49,790 bases of DNA from Sphaerochaeta sp. GTDB taxonomy: Bacteria > Spirochaetota > Spirochaetia > Sphaerochaetales > Sphaerochaetaceae. The stretch spans positions 1 to 49,790 of the forward strand of contig JAEINL010000021.1 of NCBI GenBank assembly GCA_016342655.1. Reading direction: 5' to 3'. Both the position numbers and the translations under genes were made by a program. Under the pieces are notes generated by a model. It was given only the letters and a program-made list of their open reading frames with translations, was not told where the DNA came from and did no database searches. Each line of letters begins with the position of its first letter. The first letter of the stretch is position 1. Below, piece after piece: positions 24,269-32,651 of this stretch.

Positions 24269-24826
24269 ATGCAAACCAAAGAGGAAGTCCGGTTATCACT
24301 CAAACAGAGAGCCAAACAGGTGGCTCCCTCCACGTACATCCTTGAAGACAAGGCCAGTGTAGAGGCACTGCTCAAAAGCCCAGCATATAGCACCTGTACC
24401 ACCCTCTTTGCCTTCTCACCCCTTCCAAGTGAAGTTGACATATCTCTTGTGCTTGAGGATGCCCTCAGGCACAAGAGACTTGCCCTACCTCGTTGTCTGG
24501 GTGAAACTTTGGAATTCTTGTTTGTTGAAAGGCATTGGGACACTCGTGCACAACCATCCGCCCTAGGAGTTCTGGAGCCCCTAGGAGGCAATGTTGCCAC
24601 CCCGGATGAACATTCCCTCATGCTGATCCCTGCAATGGCCTACACCACCACAGGCGCGCGTCTGGGGAGAGGAAAAGGATACTATGACAGGTATCTGAGC
24701 CAATTTCCTACACTATTCACCATGGGGATATGCAGAAGCTACCAATTATTGGAATCACTGCCAACAGAAGGGTGGGATGTGCGGGTTAGGGAAGTGTTGT
24801 GTAACGGTGTAATCTATCGGACCTGA
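24269..24826 (+). CDS. 5-formyltetrahydrofolate cyclo-ligase
   Basis: A 185-residue enzyme that converts 5-formyl-THF to 5,10-methenyl-THF with ATP, returning the folate to use in one-carbon metabolism. The ATP/Mg-binding signature LGRGKGYYDRYL lies at about 132-143, and an LIPAMAY block precedes it. The length fits the family. GGGAGG is 5 bases before the ATG. The last 13 bases overlap the end of the convergent EIIA gene. Other purine enzymes that use formyl-folate are encoded later in the window but this gene is not linked to them. Confidence 0.93.
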   Translation: MQTKEEVRLSLKQRAKQVAPSTYILEDKASVEALLKSPAYSTCTTLFAFSPLPSEVDISLVLEDALRHKRLALPRCLGETLEFLFVERHWDTRAQPSALGVLEPLGGNVATPDEHSLMLIPAMAYTTTGARLGRGKGYYDRYLSQFPTLFTMGICRSYQLLESLPTEGWDVRVREVLCNGVIYRT

Positions 24827-25362
24827 TTCTTACCGAACCAGACAAATTCCTGGCTTTCCATCATAGAGAAAAACTTATGGCAGTGGTCATCAAATTGGCG
24901 CTCCTTGAGAGAAAGCAGATGGGAGCGCATGGTTTCGCTACGCACACTACGCAAGATGGCGCTGAGGGAGCGCAGGTACTCCAACTGGATGGCAGGCGAA
25001 CTGGCGATGACAAACAGAAGATGGACAGGCATCCCGTCTTCAGAGCCAAATTCGATACCTTCACCACTGATTCCTAGGGCAATATGCACCTCGTGAATGC
25101 CTAGGATCTTGCCATGGGCTATAGCAACCCCATGGCCAATGCCCGTGCTTTGGATGCGTTCACGACGAAGCACGCCTCTTTTAAAGCGTTCCACATCAGG
25201 TAAGGTTTGAAATATTGAGCAAGTATCTATCACTTCCAGAAGCGCCTTCGTCTTGTCGGTCGCTTGTAGCTGACAGATTACCGATTGGCAATCATTGAGT
25301 ATATCCACAGAATCACTATACACAATGGATAGAACAGTTTCAAGGTAGGGTATCCCAAGCAT
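24814..25362 (-). CDS. PTS EIIA (fructose type) domain protein
   Basis: A 182-residue single-domain EIIA of the fructose/mannitol type. The phosphohistidine is probably H83 in GVAIAHGK, preceded by RRERIQSTGIGHG, the usual lead-in. LLFVIASSP and the RSLSAILRSV helix complete the domain. No EIIB, EIIC or HPr gene is near. The gene sits between a folate gene (convergent, overlapping by 13 bases) and nfnAB (same strand, 27 bases ahead of it), so it may be cotranscribed with nfnAB. A regulatory rather than transport role is inferred. Confidence 0.85.
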   Translation of the reverse strand: MLGIPYLETVLSIVYSDSVDILNDCQSVICQLQATDKTKALLEVIDTCSIFQTLPDVERFKRGVLRRERIQSTGIGHGVAIAHGKILGIHEVHIALGISGEGIEFGSEDGMPVHLLFVIASSPAIQLEYLRSLSAILRSVRSETMRSHLLSLKERQFDDHCHKFFSMMESQEFVWFGKNQVR

Positions 25363-25389
25363 TGCTTGTGATACCCACCTAACAACTTG

Positions 25390-26877
25390 TTATTTGGTCA
25401 ACAGATACTCGTTCATGGCCTTTGCAGCCTTTCTACCTTGGCCCATAGCCAAGATAACAGTAGCAGCACCAAGAACAATATCACCACCTGCATAGACACC
25501 CTGAAGGGTAGTCTCACAGGTCTCTTCATTGACGATGAAGTTACCCCTGCGGTTAACCTCGATCGCATCAGTGGTTGCCTTGATCAGGGGATTGCTGGCA
25601 TTACCGATGGCAATGATGACCGTATCATAATCAAAGACTTTCTCGCTCCCAGGAATCTCGATCGGGGAACGACGCCCAGAGGCATCAGGTTCTCCAAGTT
25701 CGCACTGGATAAGCTCAACGCCATTGACCCTTCCCTTCTCATTGGCTGTAATCTTCAGCGGAGCGTGCAGGTAGAGGAACTTGACTCCCTCTTCCTTGGC
25801 ATGGGCAACCTCTTCCCTACGGGCAGGCATCTCGACCTCGGTACGGCGGTAGACAACGGTGACCTCGTCAGCACCCAACCTCTTGGCAGTACGGGCAGCA
25901 TCCATGGCGACGTTCCCTCCACCAAAGACAGCAACCTTAGTAGAATCAAACATAGGAGTCAGAGCCTTGCCAACAGCATAGGCCTTCATGAGATTACTGC
26001 GGGTAAGATACTCATTAGCTGAAAACACCCCTACATAGTTTTCACCACCGATCCCCATAAATTTGGGAAGTCCGGCTCCAGAACCTACAAAGACAGCAGA
26101 AAAACCATCTTTACCCATAAGGTCGCTGATCTTTCGGGTCTTTCCCACCAGGTAGTTGCGCCTGATGGTGACACCCATATCCTTGAGGGCCTGCAGCTCA
26201 TGTTCCACAATCTTCTTGGGAAGACGGAACTCAGGGATTCCATAGACCAATACGCCACCGGCCTTGTGCAGGGCCTCGAACATCACCACAGTATGGCCTT
26301 CACGGCGGAGGTCCATGGCAGCTGAGATACTTGCAGGACCTGTTCCTACGACAGCAACCTTCTTGCCGGTCTCAGGGGCAACCTTGGGCATGGTCTCACA
26401 ACCATGCTCTCGGGCATAGTCTGAAACGTAGCGCTCGATCCTACCAATGGAGACAGACTGCTCCACATCCTTGAGAACCTTGCCGACTGTGCAATAGAGC
26501 TGGCACTGACTCTCCTGGGGACAGACGCGACCACAAATTGCGGGAAGAGAACTGCTCTCCTTGATGATGGAGAGGGCCTTGGCATGGTTCCCCTTGGCCG
26601 CCTCAGCTATGAAAGCGGGGATATCAATACCTACGGGACAGCCCTTGATGCAGGGCTTGTTCTTACACTGCAGACAGCGCAAGGCCTCGGCCCTGACCTG
26701 GCTTTCGGTATACCCGAGGGCAACCTCCTGCATATTGGTCACCCTGACCTTGGGATCCTGGGTAGGCATCTCCTGCAAAGGGATCTGAACCCTCTGTTTG
26801 GAAGAAAGGTCCTTTCCTTCATATTCCTGTAAAACTACCTTGGCCTTCGTATCTAGTTCTTCTGGTGAAATATGCAT
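25390..26877 (-). CDS. nfnB: NfnB: NADPH-side subunit of electron-bifurcating transhydrogenase
   Basis: A 495-residue GltA/NfnB-type flavoprotein. N-terminal cysteine clusters (LRCLQCKNKPCIKGCPVG and CGRVCPQESQCQLYC) bind two [4Fe-4S] centres. An FAD-binding Rossmann block VVGTGPASISAAMDL lies near residue 170, and an NADP-binding block AVFGGGNVAMDAARTAKRLGA near 315. It also resembles the glutamate synthase small subunit, but there is no large glutamate synthase subunit, whereas the partner NfnA gene sits directly upstream. The pair should couple NADH and reduced ferredoxin to the reduction of two NADP+, in the cytoplasm. AGGAG lies 11 bases before the ATG, inside the end of nfnA. Confidence 0.9.
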   Translation of the reverse strand: MHISPEELDTKAKVVLQEYEGKDLSSKQRVQIPLQEMPTQDPKVRVTNMQEVALGYTESQVRAEALRCLQCKNKPCIKGCPVGIDIPAFIAEAAKGNHAKALSIIKESSSLPAICGRVCPQESQCQLYCTVGKVLKDVEQSVSIGRIERYVSDYAREHGCETMPKVAPETGKKVAVVGTGPASISAAMDLRREGHTVVMFEALHKAGGVLVYGIPEFRLPKKIVEHELQALKDMGVTIRRNYLVGKTRKISDLMGKDGFSAVFVGSGAGLPKFMGIGGENYVGVFSANEYLTRSNLMKAYAVGKALTPMFDSTKVAVFGGGNVAMDAARTAKRLGADEVTVVYRRTEVEMPARREEVAHAKEEGVKFLYLHAPLKITANEKGRVNGVELIQCELGEPDASGRRSPIEIPGSEKVFDYDTVIIAIGNASNPLIKATTDAIEVNRRGNFIVNEETCETTLQGVYAGGDIVLGAATVILAMGQGRKAAKAMNEYLLTK

Positions 26878-26880
26878 GGC

Positions 26881-27729
26881 TTACGCATCTCCTTCTTTAA
26901 TGTCCAATCCAATGTGGCAACGGTGATGAGCCTGCTCTTCCTGAGGCTTGTAGGTTCCAAGACGAAGCAATAAGTTATCCCAATCGACCAAATGACCATC
27001 GAACTCAGGGCCGTCTACACAGGCAAACTTGGTAACCCCACCAATGTTGGCCCTGCACCCACCACACATGCCAGTCCCATCGATCATGATGGTATTCAGG
27101 GATACGATGGTATGAATACCATAGGGCTTAGTAGTTAGGGCTCCAAACTTCATCATGACAGGAGGTCCGATAATGACAACGCAATCGGGTTTCCACGATT
27201 CACACAACTCCTTCAGAGGTTCTGTTACCAAAGCCTTGCGTCCGTAGGAGCCGTCATCGGTTACGACGATGACCTCATTGGCATTCGCCTTCATCTCATC
27301 TTCCATGATGAGAAGACTCTCATTGCGAGCCCCCATGATGACCTTAACTTCATTTCCGGCTCGTTTCATGCCCTGGACAATGGGAAATAGAGGAGCCACT
27401 CCGATACCTCCCCCAACACAGACTACTTTACCATACTTCCTGATATCAGTAGGCTTGCCCAGAGGGCCAAGCAAGTTCTCAATCGAGTCACCGACCTCAA
27501 GGGTTGCTAGGTGGTGGGTGGTCTCACCCACAGCCTGAAAAATGAGAGTAATGGAACCCTCTTCTACATTTGCATCAGCAATGGTAAGAGGGATCCTCTC
27601 GCCAAAATCTCCACCCATCTGCAAGATGATGAACTGTCCAGGACTTCTTGCTTCAGCTATTTCGGGAGCATGGATGCTCATCCTGAATACTTCTTGAGAG
27701 AGCCTCTGCTTCGATAGAATCTTATTCAT
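26881..27729 (-). CDS. nfnA: NfnA: ferredoxin:NADP reductase-like subunit
   Basis: A 282-residue FAD/NAD-binding protein of the dihydroorotate dehydrogenase electron-transfer type. The FAD site shows GERIPLTIAD, the NAD site GGGIGVAPLFPI, and a [2Fe-2S] ligand cluster MCGGCRANIGG followed by FACVDGPEFDG closes the protein. I start at 27729, six bases after GAGGAG; the ATG at 27747 would place that site inside the gene. NfnB follows after 3 bases. An older annotation for such pairs is sulfide dehydrogenase; the Nfn reading is better supported by known enzymes from anaerobes. Confidence 0.88.
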   Translation of the reverse strand: MNKILSKQRLSQEVFRMSIHAPEIAEARSPGQFIILQMGGDFGERIPLTIADANVEEGSITLIFQAVGETTHHLATLEVGDSIENLLGPLGKPTDIRKYGKVVCVGGGIGVAPLFPIVQGMKRAGNEVKVIMGARNESLLIMEDEMKANANEVIVVTDDGSYGRKALVTEPLKELCESWKPDCVVIIGPPVMMKFGALTTKPYGIHTIVSLNTIMIDGTGMCGGCRANIGGVTKFACVDGPEFDGHLVDWDNLLLRLGTYKPQEEQAHHRCHIGLDIKEGDA

Positions 27730-27922
27730 GCGTAACTCCTCGATCAAATCTTTGCATATCTAGTGCGTATCATAGCCGAAAAGTTCAACGTTGGAAACCT
27801 TCACTTGAGTTTTGCATCGTTAGAATGTATACATCTGGACAAATTATCCGGAGCCTTGATAAGAAAATGTATCGAGAAACAAGTATGCATCCAGTGTTTG
27901 AAACCTGTACAAGGAAATATCG

Positions 27923-29184
27923 CTATAAAACTACCCAAACCACGAGAAAGAGTGCAACGAAGAGCATGTTGACCCAGGTAAAGACAGACAGGTATTTTCC
28001 TACCTCAGAGGGCTTGTAGTGGGTATAGCAGGTGAAGGAAATAACCGAAGCCATCGAAGCGATGAGAGTTCCACATCCCCCAGCATTGACTCCCAGAAGA
28101 AGTTGTCCGCTATTTTGGGTAAACTGTGAAAGCAATAAGGTTGCCGGAACATTACTTATGATTTGACTCGCTACAAGTGAGGTGAGAAACTCCTTACCCT
28201 GCAATACACGTTGCAAGGTATTCCTCACAACCTCAATCTCACCCAGATTACCAACAAATACAAAGAGGCCAATGAAAGGTATCAATACCCCAGGGCAAGC
28301 CCTGGATCCAGGAGGCGTTGCCTCCTTTTCCGAGCCAAGGGGCTCACGTATCTCACCTTGCTTTCCCGGCACTCGCTCGGTAATGGAACCATGGTAATGC
28401 TTCCACTACTCTCGCTTCGTTGGGGAATGAAAGTCAGCAATAAGGAATAATCGACGCTTTTCAAAAGCATCTTTTCAGAAAAGACTATGACTGCAACCAC
28501 TGCTAGATACCAAGGAACCATAGTGAATACTGCTCCGATCGAGAGCAAAAAGAGCAGGAGATATCTCAGAAACTTCTTCTTATCCAATTTAGGAACCTCT
28601 TGGACTTGCAACTGAAAATCCTTGGATTGGGAAGGTATCAAGAAGAGCAACACACATAAGAGCAAAGCTCCAACACTTACTAGGGGCAACATGGTGAGCA
28701 GAAACGTCTTCAATGGTATTGCATAGAAGGAATATAAAAATAGGTTCTGGGGATTCCCCACAGGGGTCAGGGCACTTCCCACATTCGCTGCAACAGTCTG
28801 CAGCACAACAGTCATGAGAATGGGCTTTTCCTCATTGCATAGGGAAAATACCACTATAGTAAGGGGCACAAAGGTTATGAGTGCAACATCATTGGTAATA
28901 CCCATTGATGAGAAGAACGTAAGAACGACCAACAGTGAGGCAACTTGCCTTGGAGTATGGGCATACCGCAAGAGAAAACTGGAAAACCTTGTAAATACAA
29001 ACATCTTGCGAAATCCGGCGACCACAAGCATAAGTGCAAAGAGACAGCCAAGTACCCTCCAATCAATATACTGCAGATAGGAAGGAGAAGGAAAAACAAA
29101 AGCCATGGATAGGAAAGCAAGCACCCAGGAAATTGAGACTACCGGTTCTCTTTTGATGAATATTCGTATTCCTGATCTGCTCAT
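27923..29184 (-). pseudogene. SLC13/CitM/ArsB-like anion permease broken by repeat copy B
   Basis: Two open frames together make one permease of about 370 residues. The first (29184 down to 28432) gives the N-terminal part with segments such as VLGCLFALMLVVAGF and SMGITNDVALITFVPL, the latter typical of the ArsB/CitM superfamily, plus NVGSALTPVGNPQN. It reads VDYSLLLTF and then runs into the repeat, adding a foreign tail and a stop at 28282. The second (27923 to about 28270) resumes with GLFVFVGNLGE, SQIISNVPATLLLSQF and NAGGCGTLIASMASVI. The insert adds 155 bases, which shifts the frame, so the full protein cannot be made. Whether the halves are still produced separately is unknown. Confidence 0.85.
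28277..28425 (+). mobile_element. Structured 149-bp dispersed repeat, copy B
   Basis: Nearly identical to copy A. AATGAA flanks it at 28271-28276 and 28426-28431, and because the next bases agree by chance the shared flank reads AATGAAAG. The third stem-loop here is GAGCC-AAGG-GGCTC. It sits inside the permease gene. Read on the minus strand it encodes a tail beginning IPQRSESSGSITM. Confidence 0.85.
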
Positions 29185-29357
29185 GTACGTTGGTTCTCAC
29201 TTGTGATTGAGCAACAATATATCTGTTTCTTGGCTTGTGCAATTGGTTGGTGAACTCTCATACTGTAAAAGTGAAAGGCTTCCATAAGAAAACATCACCC
29301 ACAAAACTCTTGTCCAAAGAGGTATCTGTAGTGCAAACTAGAGAAGGAGGAATACCA

Positions 29358-29702
29358 ATGATCAGAAAATACAACGAAATGCCAACAACAGTGAAAGAAC
29401 ACTTGCGGGGAGGGTCTGGTTCAACCATATTCAAGTCCCTTGCCGAAGAGGGAAGCGTGCAACACTGTCGCCTTTTCAGTGAGATAACCCTGGAAAAGGG
29501 AAGTTCCATCGGAGAGCATGACCACGTGAGCGAGACTGAGTACTATTGGATCACCGAGGGAGAGGGCATCGTAACTGAAGCCGATGGCGAGAAGCTAGTG
29601 ACAAAAGGGGATCTGGTAGTTACCGGAGGGGGTGCCAGTCACGCAATCCGCAACGAGCAGGACGCTCCTCTGAAGTTCGCTGCCATAATTATCCTAGACT
29701 GA
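29358..29702 (+). CDS. Small cupin-fold protein
   Basis: A 114-residue single-domain cupin. Motif 1 is G.SIGEHDHVSETEYYWITEGEG, with metal ligands H, H and E, and motif 2 is GDLVVTGGGASHAIRN with the fourth histidine. Such proteins bind a metal and act as small enzymes or sensors; the substrate cannot be told. I start at 29358, seven bases after AGGAGG, not at the upstream ATG at 29235. A terminator follows, so it is a single-gene transcript. Confidence 0.88.
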   Translation: MIRKYNEMPTTVKEHLRGGSGSTIFKSLAEEGSVQHCRLFSEITLEKGSSIGEHDHVSETEYYWITEGEGIVTEADGEKLVTKGDLVVTGGGASHAIRNEQDAPLKFAAIIILD

Positions 29703-29753
29703 CAGACTACGTAAGAAAATAAAGAAAAGACCCTAACGACCTAACAAAGCAAC

Positions 29754-29782
29754 AAGACAGCCGGGAATTCCCAGGCTGTCTT
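29754..29782 (+). terminator. Terminator of the cupin gene
   Basis: Arms AAGACAGCC and GGCTGTCTT with inner GGGAA/TTCCC pairing, followed by GTGTATTTT. Confidence 0.85.
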
Positions 29783-29846
29783 GTGTATTTTGCTAGGTAC
29801 CGTGAGGTATTGCCTCTAGGTCCCCCTACTCGAGCGAACTCACGCC

Positions 29847-30275
29847 TCAGTTGTCCTTGATCTTCACTTCAATGCTCTTCGGCTGCACCTCAGGTCTCTT
29901 AGGTAGGTTGATTGTCAGTACACCATTGGAGAACTCACCTTCGATTGCGCCTTCGTCGATATCTTCAGGCAGACTGAAGGAGCGTTCAAATGCGCGGTGG
30001 TAGCGCTCGCGTACCAAGGATTTTCCCTCATTGTGCTCTTCAAGATTGCTCTGTTTGGAAGAACTGATCTTGAGCACGTGCTTATTGACATTGACGTCCA
30101 CTTCCTTCTGGGTATACCCAGCTAGTTCAGCCTCGATTACATATGCCGTATCAGTCTCAATCACATCGACAGGGGGAATCTTATGGGTAGTACCCCAGTC
30201 AGACCAAAGGTCGGTGAAGAGTGAATGGTAGTTTTCTACAGGGTTGTTCCGGGTATTGGTTACGTAATATTTCAT
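29847..30275 (-). CDS. hsp20: Hsp20-family small heat-shock protein
   Basis: A 142-residue alpha-crystallin-type chaperone that binds unfolding proteins. The beta-sandwich is clear: VIEAELAGYTQKEVDVNV, VKERYH-like VRERYHRAFERSFSLPEDID, then the G.L.I...P block as NGVLTINLPK. The start at 30275 is seven bases after GGAGG; the 40 codons upstream in the same frame lack a ribosome site. No CIRCE element is visible upstream, so control must be different. Confidence 0.93.
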   Translation of the reverse strand: MKYYVTNTRNNPVENYHSLFTDLWSDWGTTHKIPPVDVIETDTAYVIEAELAGYTQKEVDVNVNKHVLKISSSKQSNLEEHNEGKSLVRERYHRAFERSFSLPEDIDEGAIEGEFSNGVLTINLPKRPEVQPKSIEVKIKDN

Positions 30276-30441
30276 GATGACACCTCCATGTGTGCTTTGT
30301 GTTGTATATAGGCCTTCCTGGCTTGTACCAACATATGTGCACAGGGCGTGCCAACTTTTTAAAAGAAGTATAGATTTATCAGAAATGCAGAGCATTAATT
30401 GAAGATTACTACTTATATAACAATATTTTATAGTATAGGTC

Positions 30442-30547
30442 CGCTAACATCCCCTGCCTTCTCAAGTACTCTTAGGAAAAGAAATCCTTAGGTTGTTAGC
30501 GCCCAGAATGACCCAATTCCCCTATATAGGTATCCATCTGGGTCATT
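30442..30547. repeat. Two inverted repeats between Hsp20 and the PIN remnant
   Basis: CGCTAACA (30442-30449) pairs with TGTTAGCG (30494-30501), and AATGACCCA (30507-30515) pairs with TGGGTCATT (30539-30547). On the plus strand the second is followed by TTGACT. They may terminate transcription from the PIN side or be operator sites. The surrounding 30276-30650 holds no gene that I can support. Confidence 0.4.
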
Positions 30548-30657
30548 TTGACTCAGAGGACTTGCATCGAGGGAGTATCACGGGCAGAACTGTCCCACTG
30601 ATGGCAAAATCAGGGCCTTTGCCTGTCTGTGAGGGCCCCTGATAGTGCTGCAATGAA

Positions 30658-30805
30658 AGGTATCAATACCCCAGGGCAAGCCCTGGAAAGAGGAGGCGTT
30701 GCCTCCTTTTCCGCCCCAAGAGGCGGGGTATCTCACCTTGCTTTCCCGCCACTCGCTCGGTAATGGACCCATGGTAATGCTTGTGCTACTCTCGCTTCGT
30801 TGGGG
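30658..30805 (+). mobile_element. Structured 148-bp dispersed repeat, copy C
   Basis: Same ends as copies A and B. Left flank AATGAA (30652-30657); right flank AATCAA (30806-30811), one mismatch. The third stem-loop is CCGCC-CCAAGA-GGCGG, different in sequence from A and B but still paired. It cuts the PIN-domain gene. Confidence 0.85.
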
Positions 30806-30953
30806 AATCAACTTCTTCTAGGATTGCCGTGACAACATAGATGGGACCTATATGAGAGGAGATCAGTCTGAATAAATCCGGTTCTCCATTCATGTAATCT
30901 ATCAGGACACATGCATCCATTATCATGAAACGGATCGGATTCTTCGGCCTCAA
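30806..30953 (-). pseudogene. PIN-domain toxin gene truncated by repeat copy C
   Basis: About 49 codons of a PIN-like protein remain: RPKNPIRFMIMDACVLIDY, then GPIYVVTAILEEVDS, with the first PIN aspartates in MDACVLIDY. The likely start is TTG at 30953, seven bases after GGGAGG and overlapping the stop of the XRE-ImmA gene (TTGA), which implies coupled translation. The 148-bp repeat then interrupts it. I find no continuation with the second and third acidic motifs of PIN nucleases downstream, so the rest is deleted or decayed. Confidence 0.7.
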
Positions 30954-32059
30954 CCTAGTTCCTCCCACTCCGTTGCCAGCTTCATCATCTGTTGGCTTGA
31001 TACTTGCATAATCTCAGCAGCTCTGGAGATAGATATTCTCTCTTCTTCAAGAGATCTTCGAACAAGCCGACCCAAACGATCAGCTGAAAAGTCAAAAGAT
31101 TTCAGCCCAAAGGGCTCTGATCCCTCCAGACAAGGCTCCTCCTTGAAAGATAGCCTTTTTTTATACCGTTCCTCATACAACTGCTGAAAACGTACCCAGA
31201 TGGAATTATCTACAACATCCTTCTGTCTGAGCCGATAGAGAACGGTTTTATAGCTCACCCTAAATATGGTCTTGATCTTCATGACCCGATCAACAAAGGG
31301 CATCCCAGAAGATTCCATCCATGCAAGGTCAAATCCCTTCTCAGGCATGAGAAAGTGCCCAGCAAACAGATCAGCTTCCTTCTCCTGGCCCTTGTCTTCT
31401 GCATTCACATCCCTAGTGTACTGAGACTCATGCATTAGCAGATGTCCCAATTCGTGGGCAGTACTGAAAATTTGCCGTTCAATGCTGATCCGTTCCCAAG
31501 TATTGATAATTATTGCAGGCCCGTTGTCCTCAGAGCCCACCGACAAGCCATTGAATGCATCTGAAGAATACGGCAGGGCAAGTATTTTAATCCCACAACT
31601 TTCCAACAGACCACAAATATCATGTATGGGTTCTTCATCTGATAGAGAAGTAATTTTTCTTGCCTCTTTTGCGTATTGGACAGGAGTCAGTTTCTCCGTA
31701 GACTCTGCAAGAACTCTAAAAGTATAGGAGATCTTATCTGACACCAAATTCTCCAAAAAGCAGTAATCATCCAACCATCTGGAAACCTGAGCAAGGACCT
31801 GCTCCCGTCTGTTCATCTTCTTATTTGCGCGAAAACGAACAAAGGACAACTTCCTTACAGGCCTCACAAGATCCACAAGATGGCAGTCCAGAGCTTTGCT
31901 CAATGCCAGCAGCGTACTGGTTTTTGGGAGAGCCTTCTTCCTCTCTATATTCTTAATGGTTGGAAGAGAGACCCCTGATAGCTCAGACAGAGTCTGTTGA
32001 GTAAGATTGTTCTTGCTCCTATAACGCTTGAGATTGGATGAGAGGATATCAATGTTCAT
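30950..32059 (-). CDS. XRE-family regulator with ImmA/IrrE metallopeptidase domain
   Basis: A 369-residue two-domain protein. Residues about 8-62 form an XRE-type helix-turn-helix (LTQQTLSELSGVSLPTIKNIER). A COG2856-type ImmA/IrrE zinc-peptidase domain follows, with HELGH at 202-206 and a downstream EKEADLFAGHFLMPE. The C-terminal part (DRLGRLVRRSLEEERISISRAAEIM) looks like a second helix-turn-helix. Such proteins pair with PIN nucleases in mobile stress or toxin-antitoxin-like modules. The partner here is broken, so the antitoxin-like protein is orphaned. GGAGG is 4 bases before the ATG and a strong promoter with an overlapping inverted repeat lies upstream, suggesting autoregulation. Confidence 0.88.
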   Translation of the reverse strand: MNIDILSSNLKRYRSKNNLTQQTLSELSGVSLPTIKNIERKKALPKTSTLLALSKALDCHLVDLVRPVRKLSFVRFRANKKMNRREQVLAQVSRWLDDYCFLENLVSDKISYTFRVLAESTEKLTPVQYAKEARKITSLSDEEPIHDICGLLESCGIKILALPYSSDAFNGLSVGSEDNGPAIIINTWERISIERQIFSTAHELGHLLMHESQYTRDVNAEDKGQEKEADLFAGHFLMPEKGFDLAWMESSGMPFVDRVMKIKTIFRVSYKTVLYRLRQKDVVDNSIWVRFQQLYEERYKKRLSFKEEPCLEGSEPFGLKSFDFSADRLGRLVRRSLEEERISISRAAEIMQVSSQQMMKLATEWEELG

Positions 32060-32080
32060 AGCGCCTCCTCATTGTCACAC

Positions 32081-32113
32081 AATTATTATACCTTTAAACA
32101 ATAATTTTTTCAA
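32081..32113 (-). promoter_or_regulatory. Promoter and likely operator of the XRE-ImmA gene
   Basis: On the minus strand TTGAAA (32113-32108), 18 bases, TATAAT (32089-32084). An inverted repeat AATTATT/AATAATT (32081-32087 and 32100-32106) overlaps the -10. This arrangement fits repression by the XRE domain encoded just downstream. Confidence 0.55.
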
Positions 32114-32139
32114 TAGTATATTTTTTTGGCCGATATAAC

Positions 32140-32172
32140 AGCACAAACCCTCCAATAAGGAAGGCTTGTGCT
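32140..32172 (-). terminator. Terminator after the DsrE-like gene
   Basis: Arms AGCACAA..CC.TCC and GGA.GG.TTGTGCT with a 5-base loop, about 50 bases after the stop. A weak T-run follows. Confidence 0.6.
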
Positions 32173-32225
32173 ACTCAGTATTGCATTTCCCTAAAATGGT
32201 TAGCCTTTTATCCTTGTCCAGGTCC

Positions 32226-32564
32226 TTACAGCGTAATCACCTGATAGCCCTTCTCAGTATAGGACAGGAAAGAAGGGTGGTTGCTCATATCCCCACCTAC
32301 ACTCAGGCCAGAGCCCTCATTGTACTCAAGGACCCCAAGGGTTGCTGAACAGGCTCTGCAGACACAGTCGATGAGCTTGAGCTCTACCACCTTCTTGAAG
32401 AGGGGGTTCTTTGAATCGGTCATCTTCCTGACCAAGGTGACAGCCTCACCTTCCAACACAATCTTCACATCCTTGCCTTTGGAGTGCATATCCAATGCGT
32501 TGAGAAGCACATGCACAAAGCAGACTGGGTTTCCTTGAAATGCAAAAATGACAAACTTATCCAT
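32226..32564 (-). CDS. DsrE-like family protein
   Basis: A 112-residue cytoplasmic protein of the DsrE/DsrF-like superfamily, which includes sulfur-carrier subunits and proteins of unknown role. The order strand-helix is clear: FVIFAFQGNPVCFVHVLLNALDM, then VKIVLEGEAV, and a cysteine pair in IDCVCRACS that could take part in sulfur transfer. I start at 32564, eight bases after AAGGA. It follows purL on the same strand after 87 bases, but I see no functional link. Confidence 0.72.
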   Translation of the reverse strand: MDKFVIFAFQGNPVCFVHVLLNALDMHSKGKDVKIVLEGEAVTLVRKMTDSKNPLFKKVVELKLIDCVCRACSATLGVLEYNEGSGLSVGGDMSNHPSFLSYTEKGYQVITL

Positions 32565-32651
32565 AGTATCCATCCTTTCGTACAAGGGTATTTGTATTCA
32601 ATCATACCACAGATACGAGAGTATGCGTTGCCTAGCTTCTTTCTCTCCTTG

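Noticed and set aside
25390..27729. Glutamate synthase small subunit and sulfide dehydrogenase
   Set aside because: No large glutamate synthase subunit is present, and the gene pair has the order and cluster motifs of NfnA and NfnB.
30276..30420. CIRCE-type heat-shock operator before hsp20
   Set aside because: No TTAGCACTC-N9-GAGTGCTAA or close variant is present.
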